The position numbers were made by a program, and so were the translations under genes. The notes beneath the pieces are model-generated. The model saw only the letters and a list, made by a program, of their open reading frames with translations, searched no databases and had not been told where the DNA came from. A stretch of DNA of 64,000 nt from Rhizophagus irregularis (lineage: Eukaryota; Glomeromycota; Glomeromycetes; Glomerales; Glomeraceae): contig NC_089430.1 of assembly GCF_026210795.1 (NCBI RefSeq), positions 744,001 to 808,000 on the forward strand, written 5' to 3'. Positions 46,383 to 56,050 of this stretch are shown here, piece after piece (the stretch's first letter is position 1; every line of letters begins with the position of its first letter).

Positions 46383-48648
46383 TAAAATCGCTATAATTTA
46401 CAAAAGAGTTCAATATACCAACACCGAAAATAATTTATTACTGAAATTCGGGCGAAAATTTTCCAGTTTATTAAAGTAGCATGGTATGATATAACAAAAA
46501 AGTATAACCATTTATTGAAGTTGAGAAACACCTTCTTTCTGTATATTAATTTTATGGATTAATAGTTTTCTTATGCAAATTCAATCTTAATATATAAAAT
46601 AGAAGTTGCGATTTGTGGGGGATTTCGCCCCCTAAGTGATTTTTTGTATGACTAAAATGATTTCTCTTTAATAAATGTAAATATTTTTTTGGATGTAATA
46701 CTGTTTAAAGGTATGTAACTTGGTTTGTAAAAAAAATTATCTTTTCAGTTTTATTAATAAAAAAATAAGAAAACAAAAAATAAGCATATATAAACATGAA
46801 TTTTAAATATAAAATTGCATTTTTTATATTATATTTTATTAATATAATTATAGCTTACAAATAATATTATCTTTTTTGGTTGGCTGTATTTTACTGAACT
46901 ATTTTTTTTTCAAATTTTTCTTTTTTTTTGATTGGTTGTAAATTTTACCAAACCAATTTTTTTTTAATTAATTAAATAAACAATAAAATTTTGTACCAAG
47001 AAATTTCTCAGATTTCTTTTTTTTATTTAAAAGTGAAAGAAAGGCCATCCCAAAAGAAAAGCCATCCTTTAAAAAATAAATCTTGTAGATATATCATACA
47101 TCATTAAATATATTAAAAGTTCTTTTTAATAAATAAATAATAAATGTTAATAATATATTTATTTTTTTGAATAAATAAATAATGTGTAATGTAATAAATA
47201 AAATGAAATATTTTTTTAATAATAATTATTATTGAGATTTTTTTTTTAATAAAATTTTTAATATCATAAACTGGTATGTAAGAAAAATTCACATGAATTT
47301 TTCCTTTTATAAATATAAACTGATATGTAATCATCTTTATTGAAAAATGGTCTTCTCATTGATCAATGAAATTTTTTATTGATCAACGGAAATTAAATTT
47401 TTTTACAAAAACCTTTTTTTTGATGGTACAATTAAAAATGCATTAAAAGTGGCACAAAAGTGAATAATTTGTGATTTTATTCTAATGATGTCAAAAGAAG
47501 CAATTTTGCTATATTGCTATAGCTATAATAGCTATAGCAATAGCAATTTTTTTTTTTTTTTTTTTTACTGGTTAACAATAAAAACTTATTAAGAAAAATT
47601 TATGGAAATTACAATCATGCCTTTAGTTTGATTCTAAGTTACAGTTAAAAAAAACTAAACACTAATACTAAACTAAATACCTAAAATAAATCAATAAATT
47701 GAATTATTCCCAATAAACCAGATCAAACGGAAATAATGAAAAATAAAATTAAGGAAACTCACCCTAAAGGGCGAAAAGAAATTAAATTAATTGCCGATCC
47801 ACGAATGAATCGGACCTAGTGATCGGCAAAATCAAATCTCCACTTCCAAAAAAAGTAAAGTCGGTCAATTTTTAGCCAAACCAATTAAATTTTTTTTTAA
47901 AAAAAACTTAGAGATTAAATCTATTTTGTAAAAATATAAATTTAAGTATTTCAAAACTCAAAATTTTGCGAATTGCTTTTAAATATCATCAATTAGCGAA
48001 ATTTTAGTAAAAATTATTTATCATTTTTTTTTCTAATAAAAGTACTAGCAAGAAGTCTCAAAATTCACACATATATACTTTGGACATATATTAATAGAAT
48101 ATTAAAAAAAAAATGATATAATAAATGTAAAAATATTTCCTACTTTAAGGTTAACTAACAATAATCCATTTTCCCATTTTTAATGCTTATATGAAACTTT
48201 TATAAATCAATCTTTAGGAATTTAAAAATGGTAATTTTATCTTAAAATATAAGTTCTGAACATATTTAAAGCATTTATTTTCAAATTATTAAGTGAAAAA
48301 ATTTTTCGGTTTTGTGTCGATGGTTACACAAATTACGAATTGAAGAAATTTAAAGTTTATTGGTGAAAGTTTGACTTTTTTAAGAGCTATTTTTGATACT
48401 TTAATAAAATAAAGCAAATGTCAAAGTTTTTTCATTAAAAATTTCAATCTATTCGATTAAAAATTGTTGGATATTCCTATATTGGAAATGCAGATTTAAG
48501 GGGTGGTCCGATTGGTACATGGATTACTAATTAAACATCTTTATTAATAATAAAAACTGTATTTTTCTTTCGCTATAGCTTTTTTTTTTTCTTTCGCTAT
48601 AGCAATAGCAATGAATTAGCATAGCTATAAACTTCAACTACGAAATTC
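46383..48648. other. Non-coding stretch with GCTATAGC palindromes
   Basis: A palindrome ATTGCTATAGCTATAATAGC with continuation, then a T run, lies at about 47511-47566. Related CTATAGCAATAGCAAT words lie at 48595-48612. No gene was seen. Confidence 0.45.
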
Positions 48649-49124
48649 TATGGAAAGCCATCCTTGACAAAAGGTTGATATCCAAACATCATAAAATATA
48701 ATGTTTAGACATCATGATGGTATGTCTAGACATCATATTTATGGAAAGCCGTCCTTGACAAAAGGTTGATATCCAGACATCATGTTGGATAATGTCTAGA
48801 CATCATGTTTGATATATGTAGAATAATGTTTGTACATCATTCAACATGATGCTCAAGCATCAACCGACATGATGTCTTAGACATCATGTTACCAAATATA
48901 GTAAATTTTATTTTGTGTAACTCATAAATATACTATATTTGGTAATTTGATCAGCATGATGTCTAGACATCATGTCGGTTGATGTCTTTCACATCATGTT
49001 AAATAATGTACAAACATCATCCTACATATATGAAACATGATGTCTAGACATACCATCATGATGTCTAAATATTATATTTCATGATGTTTGGACATCAACT
49101 TTTTGTCAAGGACGGCTTTCCATA
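48649..49124. mobile_element. Large hairpin element made of ATGATGTCTAGACATCAT words
   Basis: Ends TATGGAAAGCC at 48649 (and again at 48731) and GGCTTTCCATA ending at 49124. The two arms mirror each other through repeated palindromes such as ATGATGTCTAGACATCAT and through a central ACCAAATATAGTA...TACTATATTTGGT. The left end is present twice, so two copies or an internal duplication are involved. After 49124 a further partial copy of the same sequence runs to about 49735 and is split by the element at 49202-49650. Confidence 0.75.
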
Positions 49125-49201
49125 CATATTTGATATATGTAGGATGATGTTTGCACATTATTTAACATGATGTGAAAGACATCAACCGACATGATGTCTA
49201 G

Positions 49202-49650
49202 TATGGCACGCCAGGCTGGACAGATGTTTAACGTAAAAGCTAAATCATTTGACGTTAACACCATATCATTTGACTTTGGAGTACAAAGCATTTGGCGTTA
49301 AATATAAACCATTTGTCATTAATTCCAAAGCATTTGTCATTAATTCCCAAAGCATTTGCCATTAATTCCAAAGTATTTGCAAATCTATAAACAAATTTCC
49401 TATAAAGGAAATAGGATTTCACGAGACTTTTAAAAAGAAAATTATTACTTAAATTGCACCATTTAAATTTCAACCAAATATGGAAAATTATTTTCATATC
49501 GCCAAACTGTTTGACAGTATTGGCAAAGAATTTAACAATAAAGTCAAACAGTTTGTTGGTACAGCAAATCATTTGAATTTCGCAGTTAACCTTAAACGTC
49601 AAATGATTTAGCTTTTACGTTTAAACATCTGTCCAGTCCGGCGTGCCATA
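49202..49650. mobile_element. 449-bp TIR element nested in the hairpin repeat
   Basis: Ends TATGGCACGCC and GGCGTGCCATA. Inverted repeats extend over 50 bp, through CTGGACAGATGTTTAA and GCTAAATCATTTGACGTT. It is flanked by GTCTAG on both sides (49196-49201 and 49651-49656). Removing the insert and one GTCTAG rebuilds the GATGTCTAGACATCATG word of the host repeat. No transposase is present. Interior words CATTTGNCATTAATTCCAAAG are repeated three or four times. Superfamily is not assigned. Confidence 0.85.
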
Positions 49651-49735
49651 GTCTAGACATCATGCTAATCAAATTACCAAATATAGTATATTTTATAAGT
49701 TACACAAAATAAAATTTACTATATTTGGTAACATT

Positions 49736-50310
49736 AGAGGTGCGCTCCGGATGAATCTGGTCAATCCGTCATCCGGATGATCACGTGACGGATCAATCCG
49801 GATTAAAAAAATCGGATCATCGGATTATCCGCGGATTGACCGGATTGATTATAATTCCGGCCGGAATTAAGTAATCGGCATAGAATTATCCTTTTTAGGG
49901 CACGAGTAACGTTACACAAATCCAAAAAAGGCAATTTTGTTTCCCAGCAAAAATGAAATTTTGGGTTTCACAAGAATCCTAAAAAGGAAATTTTTCGCCG
50001 ATCATTTAATTTCAGCCGGAATTTATGATTAGGTATTTAATTGTTGTCACGTGACGCACGGGCATGTCGATCGTTTCCATTTTTGGCGATACCCGTTCCA
50101 CAAAAAACCAGTTTTTCTAAATTTAGTTTCCGGTCGTGTAACATAAAATTTCCTAAAAAGGAAATTTTTTTGTCGATCCCGTATAGGATAGATCGGATAT
50201 CCGGTCATCCATCCGGTCTATTTGACGGATTCATCTGATCAATCCGAATCCGCCTATTAGACGGATTGATCCTAGGATGACCGGATTGACCAGATTCGGA
50301 GCCTACCTCT
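49736..50310. mobile_element. 575-bp TIR element rich in CCGGAT/ATCCGG
   Basis: Left end AGAGGTGCGCTCCGGATGAA; right end is the inverse of AGAGGTAGGCTCCGAATCTG. TCTGGTCAATCCG is shared between the ends with a small internal gap. The interior is full of ATCCGG/GATTGA words in both directions and holds no protein. It abuts the truncated 5' end of the helicase gene. Confidence 0.75.
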
Positions 50311-50311
50311 A

Positions 50312-52774
50312 TATGGATGGCTTGAGATCAGAAAAATTGGGAATGGATTTGTCCACTTTCAAGCCCAATTATATGAAGCATGTCCTATTTGTGAAATCAA
50401 GCACGAAAAGGATCAGTTATATGGCTTTCTTCGAAGTAATGGCTGTTTTGTACTCAAATGCTATTGGCAGAAAAATTATAAACCAGATCATAAAGGATTA
50501 GCATTTGGAAAAGTGATCGAAATTTCTGCAAAACCTAAGCGAGGAATAGTCGAAAGAATAGGTGATGCTATATCAAATCCACGCCCCCTTGTAGAATTAT
50601 CAGAGACAATGATTAATGTAGAAAAATTAAAGGATGCTCCAGAAGTATATCCCGATTTCTTGGGTATTAAGAAAATGACAACACTTATTCGTTCTCCTCC
50701 GGGAACATGGAAAACCACTACATTAAGAGAGATTATTATGGCATTGAAAAATAATGTACATGATCTCTCTTCTTTGCCATGTTATATCTGGGTTTCTTAC
50801 CGAAAGTCTCTTAGTAATGAATCAAAAACGAAACTTGATGAGCTAAAAGCATCTGGTTTTCGAATTTGCAATTATCAAAATATACAAGGAGACTTATCTA
50901 TAAATGAGTGGGATATTATCATAGTACAGGTTGAGAGTCTTTTCCGTATCGAGTTTACAGCCCGTCCATTTGTAGCTATTCTTGATGAAGCTAATGCCAT
51001 TATGCGTCAAATGTCTAGTGGTACAAATGCACGAGAATCTGAGAATGCAATACGTGATGTACTAAGATCTGTGAGACATGTTTTGGCCGTGGATGCTTTT
51101 GCAAATAAATCAACACTAACCTTTCTCCAGACTTATCGTGGTGAAAATATTTGCATAGTTGATAATAAGTATCAGCCTCGTATAGGCGAGACAGTTGAAT
51201 TTATTTATGATCTGAATAGCGGAGCTGAAGCCATGCGAATAGGATATGATCTTTTGAGGCAGGGCAAACGTGTAGCATTCGTATCTACTGGAGCAGTGAT
51301 GGCTAGAGCGCTAGTAGAAAAAGCATCTAAGTTGTTTAAACCTGACAATTCTCCTGTTAAAGCCCGTGCATATTATGGGAATATGGATGGGAAGCAGAGA
51401 CAAAAAGACTTCTCTAATATTGATGTTGCTTGGGGTGAGCTTGACTGTGTAGCTTACACAAATACAGTGGAGGCGGGAATATCATTTGAGGTTACGGGCC
51501 ATTTTGATATAGTTATAGCTATTACAAACATCACCACTCCAGTTCATGTTGAGGCTCTTGCGCAAATGCTTTATCGAATTCGTGACTGTCCTCGTCGTAT
51601 TGTTTCTGTGTTTTATCAAAAAAATTCTAATGAACTTTTTCGTCCACCAGGTCGTGAAAATATCCGAGCAGAACTTGAAAGTGCTCGACCTAATAATTTG
51701 CCTACATCAATAAAGGGTCACCGTGAATGGGATAGCAACGCCATTTCTTATAAAATCGATGAATCTCCTGCTGTAATAACATTTGTCGAAGTTGAGCATC
51801 AGAAACGGCTTTCTGCGAGATATTTTATTGAGAAGCTTTGTAGTCTTATAGCCAGTACTGGTGCTTCTCTCCAACTAATAAAAATGGATGAGAGCCGAGG
51901 AGTTATAGGGAATCGTAAAAAAGTCCGCAATGAGGTTAGGGTTGAAGCACTAGTTATCAAGGAAACAGATTTTGATGCAGTTGCTACTTCCCGGAATCTC
52001 GATCCTGAAGAAGCTGAAAATCTTAAGTTTGACCAAGAACGCTCTATCCCAGATACTATGGCACTTAAACGTTTCTATATGCGAAATATTTATGGTAAAG
52101 ATATAGACAATGAGATTTGGGATAATCTTTGCAATAAAAAGTTTGTAAAACATTTCAGTCCGCCCGAACCTCAGAAACATTTCTTGCAGTTATCTCACTT
52201 TAGAAAGCAAGGCTATGATGAGGAAAGTGCAATGAAAGGGTTAGAGGTCAAAGATATTGCGCAATGGGAAGATAGCCATTATAAAGCTGGTTATAATTCT
52301 GAGAAATCAGTAGCAGAGGACTTGCACAAATCATATTCAGCTAATCATTGGAAAGTTATAAGGGAACTCTTTCAAATACTAGGCTTTACCGGCATAGATG
52401 ATAAGCGTATTTTTTCCAGTAATATAATATCAGAAACATTCACACAATCCTGCGAGAGGTTTATAAAAGTCCTGGATCAATCCCTATTACTCTTCGGATT
52501 TAAGTCTTGTGCTAAGGTAACATCGGATCTTAATTCAGCTATAAGGGCAATTAATGCAATTGCTGGAAATTGGTGTGGCTATACTGTAAAGATAAATAGG
52601 AAAAAAATAGGGCCTAAAGAAAAACAGGTTTGGGAACGTTCATATCAAATTAATCGGCAACCATATGATGGTCTTGGTTTTGGAGATAAAGGTACGCCAG
52701 AGCTTCCACCATATAGGCCGAAAACAGATAATGATATTCAGGAACTCTTTGATTCTATAGGGCAAGACAAATAA
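50312..52774 (+). CDS. UL9-like origin-binding-protein helicase with zinc ribbon, 5'-truncated
   Basis: One frame is open from about 50277 and no ATG marks its start. The first codons after the transposon encode a zinc-ribbon-like CPIC (50381), a His, GCF and KCYW, as seen at the end of archaeo-eukaryotic primase modules. A superfamily-2 helicase of the origin-binding-protein type (Herpes_ori_bp family) follows: P-loop region SPPGTWKTTT, DEAN box (50983-50994), TNTVEAGISFEV and AQMLYRIRD. The key P-loop glycine (GTGKT) is Trp here (codon 50708-50710), which should abolish ATP binding. The frame is otherwise intact for 820 codons, and the C-terminal half is less recognisable. Such genes are multi-copy in these fungi and may come from large DNA viruses or mobile elements. 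The primase part is missing, with stacked transposons at its expected place. Probably a non-functional remnant. Confidence 0.8.
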   Translation, partial: YGWLEIRKIGNGFVHFQAQLYEACPICEIKHEKDQLYGFLRSNGCFVLKCYWQKNYKPDHKGLAFGKVIEISAKPKRGIVERIGDAISNPRPLVELSETMINVEKLKDAPEVYPDFLGIKKMTTLIRSPPGTWKTTTLREIIMALKNNVHDLSSLPCYIWVSYRKSLSNESKTKLDELKASGFRICNYQNIQGDLSINEWDIIIVQVESLFRIEFTARPFVAILDEANAIMRQMSSGTNARESENAIRDVLRSVRHVLAVDAFANKSTLTFLQTYRGENICIVDNKYQPRIGETVEFIYDLNSGAEAMRIGYDLLRQGKRVAFVSTGAVMARALVEKASKLFKPDNSPVKARAYYGNMDGKQRQKDFSNIDVAWGELDCVAYTNTVEAGISFEVTGHFDIVIAITNITTPVHVEALAQMLYRIRDCPRRIVSVFYQKNSNELFRPPGRENIRAELESARPNNLPTSIKGHREWDSNAISYKIDESPAVITFVEVEHQKRLSARYFIEKLCSLIASTGASLQLIKMDESRGVIGNRKKVRNEVRVEALVIKETDFDAVATSRNLDPEEAENLKFDQERSIPDTMALKRFYMRNIYGKDIDNEIWDNLCNKKFVKHFSPPEPQKHFLQLSHFRKQGYDEESAMKGLEVKDIAQWEDSHYKAGYNSEKSVAEDLHKSYSANHWKVIRELFQILGFTGIDDKRIFSSNIISETFTQSCERFIKVLDQSLLLFGFKSCAKVTSDLNSAIRAINAIAGNWCGYTVKINRKKIGPKEKQVWERSYQINRQPYDGLGFGDKGTPELPPYRPKTDNDIQELFDSIGQDK

Positions 52775-52799
52775 TACTTCAGCTCAGATCGTTATTCAA

Positions 52800-53036
52800 C
52801 TAAGTCTTAACCATATCTGATTCTGTTTTAGTTTTTTTACTTTTGCGCCAGGCATGGTCATAAATTCCACCATGTGTGCTACAGATTCCAGTATCGGAAT
52901 AGGTTCCCATCTTACAGACAGGGCATATTGTTCTAGGATGGGCATTAAAATGTCTGGAACATCCTAATTCGCTCATACACCCTTTCCCACAAATCGAACC
53001 ATCTCTCTTGATATATTGGCAGATAAAACGACCCAT
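52800..53036 (-). CDS. Small Cys/His-rich protein, likely zinc-binding
   Basis: From ATG 53036-53034 it encodes 78 residues (MGRFICQYIKRDG). The frame is open further upstream, to about 53116, without another ATG. Motifs are CxYxxxDGSICGKGC, GCSRHFNAH, CPVC and CSTHGG, then a basic tail (RKSKKTKT). The pattern fits one or two small zinc-binding units and recurs as a multi-copy small protein in related fungi (recalled, not searched). It is convergent with the helicase gene, 25 bases apart. Function is unknown; nucleic-acid binding is a guess from the basic end. Confidence 0.55.
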   Translation of the reverse strand: MGRFICQYIKRDGSICGKGCMSELGCSRHFNAHPRTICPVCKMGTYSDTGICSTHGGIYDHAWRKSKKTKTESDMVKT

Positions 53037-53115
53037 ACGAGGTAATTTTGATACTAATAATCTCAAAACTTCATCTTCACTTTTATTATAGATATTTAAA
53101 ATTCCTTTGCTTTAG

Positions 53116-53627
53116 CGGGTCAGCTTAGTAACCGCGTCTTCGGCCAAAGTTACAAACCCTACTCACTCTTTTTGCGACGCTATTAAGGCTGGGAAGTTGC
53201 GTGATCCAGTTTATACTGAAACTGGAAAGCGTAATAATGTGCCATTTGCCAAATTCATAAAGAGTTTAAAAACTAATCAGGACGAAGATGAGATTACCCC
53301 CGAGCTTCTAAGAAAAATAGGAGCTAAACACGCCTCGATGGTTCATACCGGTCCAAATCCAACCCTCAACATCTCGACAATCTTTCAGAAATCGCATTAA
53401 GACATAAAATTAACCGTCTTGATGCAGGAAAAAATTACGCTTTGGGTGATCCAAAATCGAAGAAGGAGCCCAAATCTGAACCAGAGACAGGTGATGGTCC
53501 AAACCCCCAAACACAGGCTTCTTCACCTGCATCTCAGTCTAGAAATAACGATCCAAAAAAGTCTCAGACTATGGATATGGATTCAATGTTAGCAGAAATC
53601 GCAATGTTAGCTGAAATTCGGAAATAG
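53116..53627 (+). pseudogene. Unrecognised protein split by a frameshift
   Basis: The first frame (53116-53400) reads THSFCDAIKAGKLRDPVY, KFIKSLKTNQDEDEITPELL and RKIGAKHASMV. From about 53350 the coding character moves to another frame (NPQHLDNLSEIALRHKI, NRLDAGKNYALGDPKSKK). That frame continues through a Ser/Pro/Gln-rich stretch to MDSMLAEIAMLAEIRK and a stop at 53627. A one-base change near 53350-53365 would join the two. No ATG opens the first frame. The stretch looks like a short basic/acidic protein of unknown role with a duplicated MLAEI end. Confidence 0.5.
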
Positions 53628-53811
53628 ACGAGCCATACACAGCGCCTTCGGCCAGATTGTGCGATAAATATTCAGTTTATTTTTTTCAGATATATAAAAA
53701 TGTTAAGAAGTGATATAGATGAAATGCCAGGTTGATTAATCAGCCCTCCCTTATTTCTCATATTTGTTCAGAAAAAGAATAGATTAATTGAATCGGACAA
53801 ACTATCTGGTA

Positions 53812-54027
53812 ATGGCTAAAAAATCAAGAAATAACAGGCGCAAGACAATGGGTAAGTTTACTACTAATCCCACACAATATTTGCCCCTATGCAATCCAGC
53901 CAAATATGAGCACACATATGATAGGGCAACCGGCTTTATCACTGTCAAGAATAAAAGACAGGATAGGATTGTAGGCGTGTTCGATTATCCCGAGCTGAGT
54001 GAATATCTGGGAGTTCGATCCAACTAG
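53812..54027 (+). CDS. Small basic hypothetical protein
   Basis: 71 residues from ATG 53812. The N-terminus is strongly basic (MAKKSRNNRRKTMGKF), followed by CNPAKYEHTYDRATGFI, TVKNKRQDRIVGVFDY and PELSEYLG. No known family recognised. The basic start could bind nucleic acid or be a nuclear signal. The promoter-like block of the next gene begins at its stop codon. Confidence 0.5.
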   Translation: MAKKSRNNRRKTMGKFTTNPTQYLPLCNPAKYEHTYDRATGFITVKNKRQDRIVGVFDYPELSEYLGVRSN

Positions 54028-54183
54028 TCCGGAGCAGTGATCACTTCGCTCGAAAGAAGAATTTGCTGGGCCACTCCTGTGCGACAGAAAAATAAGTGGA
54101 TCATCAGTCAGGTCATGTGCAACATAATTTTCGCATATACTGAAAAGAAGCTATGCACGCTAACAGTACTTTATTTTTTATTA
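54027..54183 (+). promoter_or_regulatory. Repeated upstream block, copy 1
   Basis: Starts GTCCGGAGCAGTGATCA, then AATAAGTGGATCATCAGTCA and TCGCATATACTGAAAAGAA, and ends shortly before ATG 54212. A second copy at 55100-55262 stands in the same position before ATG 55272. It is either a shared promoter or a short interspersed element used as one. Confidence 0.55.
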
Positions 54184-54211
54184 AGTATAATTGATCTACA
54201 ATATTAGCAAA

Positions 54212-54979
54212 ATGTTTGATGACGCGGATGAGGCCTATAATGAATTTATCAAAGAATATGGGGAAAGGTATGAATGGGGCAATGAAGGAATTCCTAAATT
54301 TACACCAGAGTGGGAAGACTGGGAAGATCTTTTTTGCGAAATCAAAATCTATTGGAAGACAAAGGCAATTAGGCATTGGAGAGAAAAAATACTTAAGAAA
54401 TTTGTATATAGTCTGCCCGGCATAAGAAATCCAGCATCATTATTCCATGTATTCATACAATCCAATGCTTTTTACCTCCCACAAATTTTAAGCCTAATAG
54501 AATTACCGTATAGTGCCGAGGAACTTCGATGGGAAATATGGCCGGATGGTAAAGATACAGATGAGATCAAGGTAGAAAATAATGCAGATGAGGTTGATAA
54601 GTTCCGGTGTGGATCATTGCTTCAAGATGAAGACTCAATAGTGGATTATTACTCGAAGATAAAGAGATGTAACGATGTTATCAAACTCTGTAAAAATCAT
54701 CTTAAAGAAGTATTCATTAAAGGGTTAACGCCAAAAAATAAGCATTTCGCTTTAATGGATTTTGAATATATTTTTCCACCAGATTTACCTCTTGATGTAT
54801 TGGTAATAATGCTTATTCAAGTAGAAAAAGGTACAACGTCTAAACTACTCTTGCAAGCATGCTTAGACTTTATATCACAACAGCAAAGATTTGCTATTTA
54901 TAAGTCCCCAATCGGTACATACAAGATTCTCGACCGGAGGAGGAAAATGGATGATAACCGTAAACCGTCTTACATTTAG
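54212..54979 (+). CDS. Retrotransposon gag-like protein
   Basis: 255 residues from ATG 54212. The acidic N-terminus is Trp/Glu/Asp-rich. The middle carries QDEDSIVDYYSKIKRCNDVI, then LKEVFIKGLTPKNKHFALM and LPLDVLVIMLIQVEK. This is the order of the gag domain of LTR retrotransposons (SVxDYYxxFxxL...FIxGLxPxxR). No zinc knuckle, protease or reverse transcriptase follows, so it is a solo gag-like gene. It may be domesticated or a remnant, but the intact frame argues for recent function. The retrotransposon link is an inference from motif order. Confidence 0.6.
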   Translation: MFDDADEAYNEFIKEYGERYEWGNEGIPKFTPEWEDWEDLFCEIKIYWKTKAIRHWREKILKKFVYSLPGIRNPASLFHVFIQSNAFYLPQILSLIELPYSAEELRWEIWPDGKDTDEIKVENNADEVDKFRCGSLLQDEDSIVDYYSKIKRCNDVIKLCKNHLKEVFIKGLTPKNKHFALMDFEYIFPPDLPLDVLVIMLIQVEKGTTSKLLLQACLDFISQQQRFAIYKSPIGTYKILDRRRKMDDNRKPSYI

Positions 54980-55099
54980 GTAAATTTAGGTAATATCAGT
55001 CCTAGTATTGTTAATCGGCTTGGATTTTTTTTCGAGTTTCATCATTTTTCGAAGCATTTTGCGATAATAGTTTTCGTGCCGGATTAACAACACTAATCA

Positions 55100-55262
55100 G
55101 TCCGGAGCAGTGATCATCAGCTCGGAAGATTTTGCTGAGCCACAAATTGTGCGACAAAATAAGTGGATCATCAGTCAGGTCTTGTGCGACATATTAATTT
55201 TTGCATATATATTCGAAAAAGAAAACATACTAACCAGTACCTATATTTTTTTCCCGAACAAA
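55100..55262 (+). promoter_or_regulatory. Repeated upstream block, copy 2
   Basis: GTCCGGAGCAGTGATCATCA, then AATAAGTGGATCATCAGTCA, GGTCTTGTGCGACAT and TTGCATATATATTCGAAAAA, just before ATG 55272. It parallels the block at 54027-54183 over about 150 bp. Confidence 0.55.
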
Positions 55263-55271
55263 TGTGAGAAA

Positions 55272-55409
55272 ATGGCCTGCTTCACAGGCGCTTCGCTTGA
55301 AAGGAGGTCTAGTTGCAACACAGGACCAACTCCAAAAGTAAATACTGACGGCAAAAGCATATGTTATGAAAGGCTGAGGGATACGCAATTTCGAGATCGC
55401 CAGGCGTAA
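55272..55409 (+). CDS. Possible small protein after repeated upstream block
   Basis: 45 residues from ATG 55272 (MACFTGASLERRSSC). It is called only because it sits where the gag-like gene sits relative to the other copy of the upstream block. No motif. It could equally be a remnant left after the block was duplicated. Confidence 0.2.
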   Translation: MACFTGASLERRSSCNTGPTPKVNTDGKSICYERLRDTQFRDRQA

Positions 55410-55708
55410 AACCAACTATGTCTTTCCGGTAGATCTACATGTGAAAAGGTATGAGAATTCTATTTGCATGTGCCTTCATAGAACTCTTGGCATCATACGA
55501 CAATGCTAATCACTATTCTTATCTCCTTAACTTCGGCTTGGCGCTCTTTTTCCAGCAAGATATAAAGCATGTAGGAGTATGTGGAAGTTCAGCCAACTTT
55601 CCGCAAAAAAATTTAAGGTGCGTATGTGATAGAAGTTATGTATGGGAGCGAAGTGCGACATAAAAAATACTCACTATAGGCTCTTAAATTTAGGAAATTC
55701 GCTACACA

Positions 55709-56050
55709 ATGACCGATAACAATGATAGGGATGGTATTGATATCACTCTCAATTGTCTTATCGTTCCCATAGGGAACCTCTTCGATCTTCCAAGCAACCA
55801 AGTAGATCAAGCAATTACAATCAACACAGGTCGAACGGTTGGCGGACTTGAAATTGCAATTCGTAACCGGTTAAACCAGTTAGGCCTGTTGGGGGTACAA
55901 TTTTCTAATCTTTCTCTAAGTATTCGTCAGATCCATCCCGGAACAGTTAGCGAAAGACCAATGAACTCTCAAGCCTATATTTCTGTTTTTTTTAATGATC
56001 AATTTCAACCTCGAGCGGGTCACTTCCATGTCACCGTATATTCTCCATAA
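55709..56050 (+). CDS. Small protein, possibly ubiquitin-like as in Crinkler headers
   Basis: 113 residues from ATG 55709. The start DIDITLNCLIVPIGN-like pattern (DGIDITLNCLIVPIG), a later QAITINTGRTVGGLEIAIRN and a C-terminal FHVTVYSP resemble, in order and hydrophobic spacing, the header domain of the Crinkler gene that follows at 56496 (ITLFCLVKGN...SELKDAIK...HIHVIV). Sequence identity is low. It may be a solo ubiquitin-fold protein. An unrelated small protein is also possible. Confidence 0.45.
   Translation: MTDNNDRDGIDITLNCLIVPIGNLFDLPSNQVDQAITINTGRTVGGLEIAIRNRLNQLGLLGVQFSNLSLSIRQIHPGTVSERPMNSQAYISVFFNDQFQPRAGHFHVTVYSP

Noticed and set aside
47113-47334. 73-codon minus-strand frame
   Set aside because: Ile/Lys/Phe-rich low complexity typical of AT-rich spacer.
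55451-55663. 70-codon frame MRILFACAFIELLASY
   Set aside because: No motif, no upstream block like its neighbours, and the end lies in a short dispersed GCGAAGTGCGAC-type sequence.
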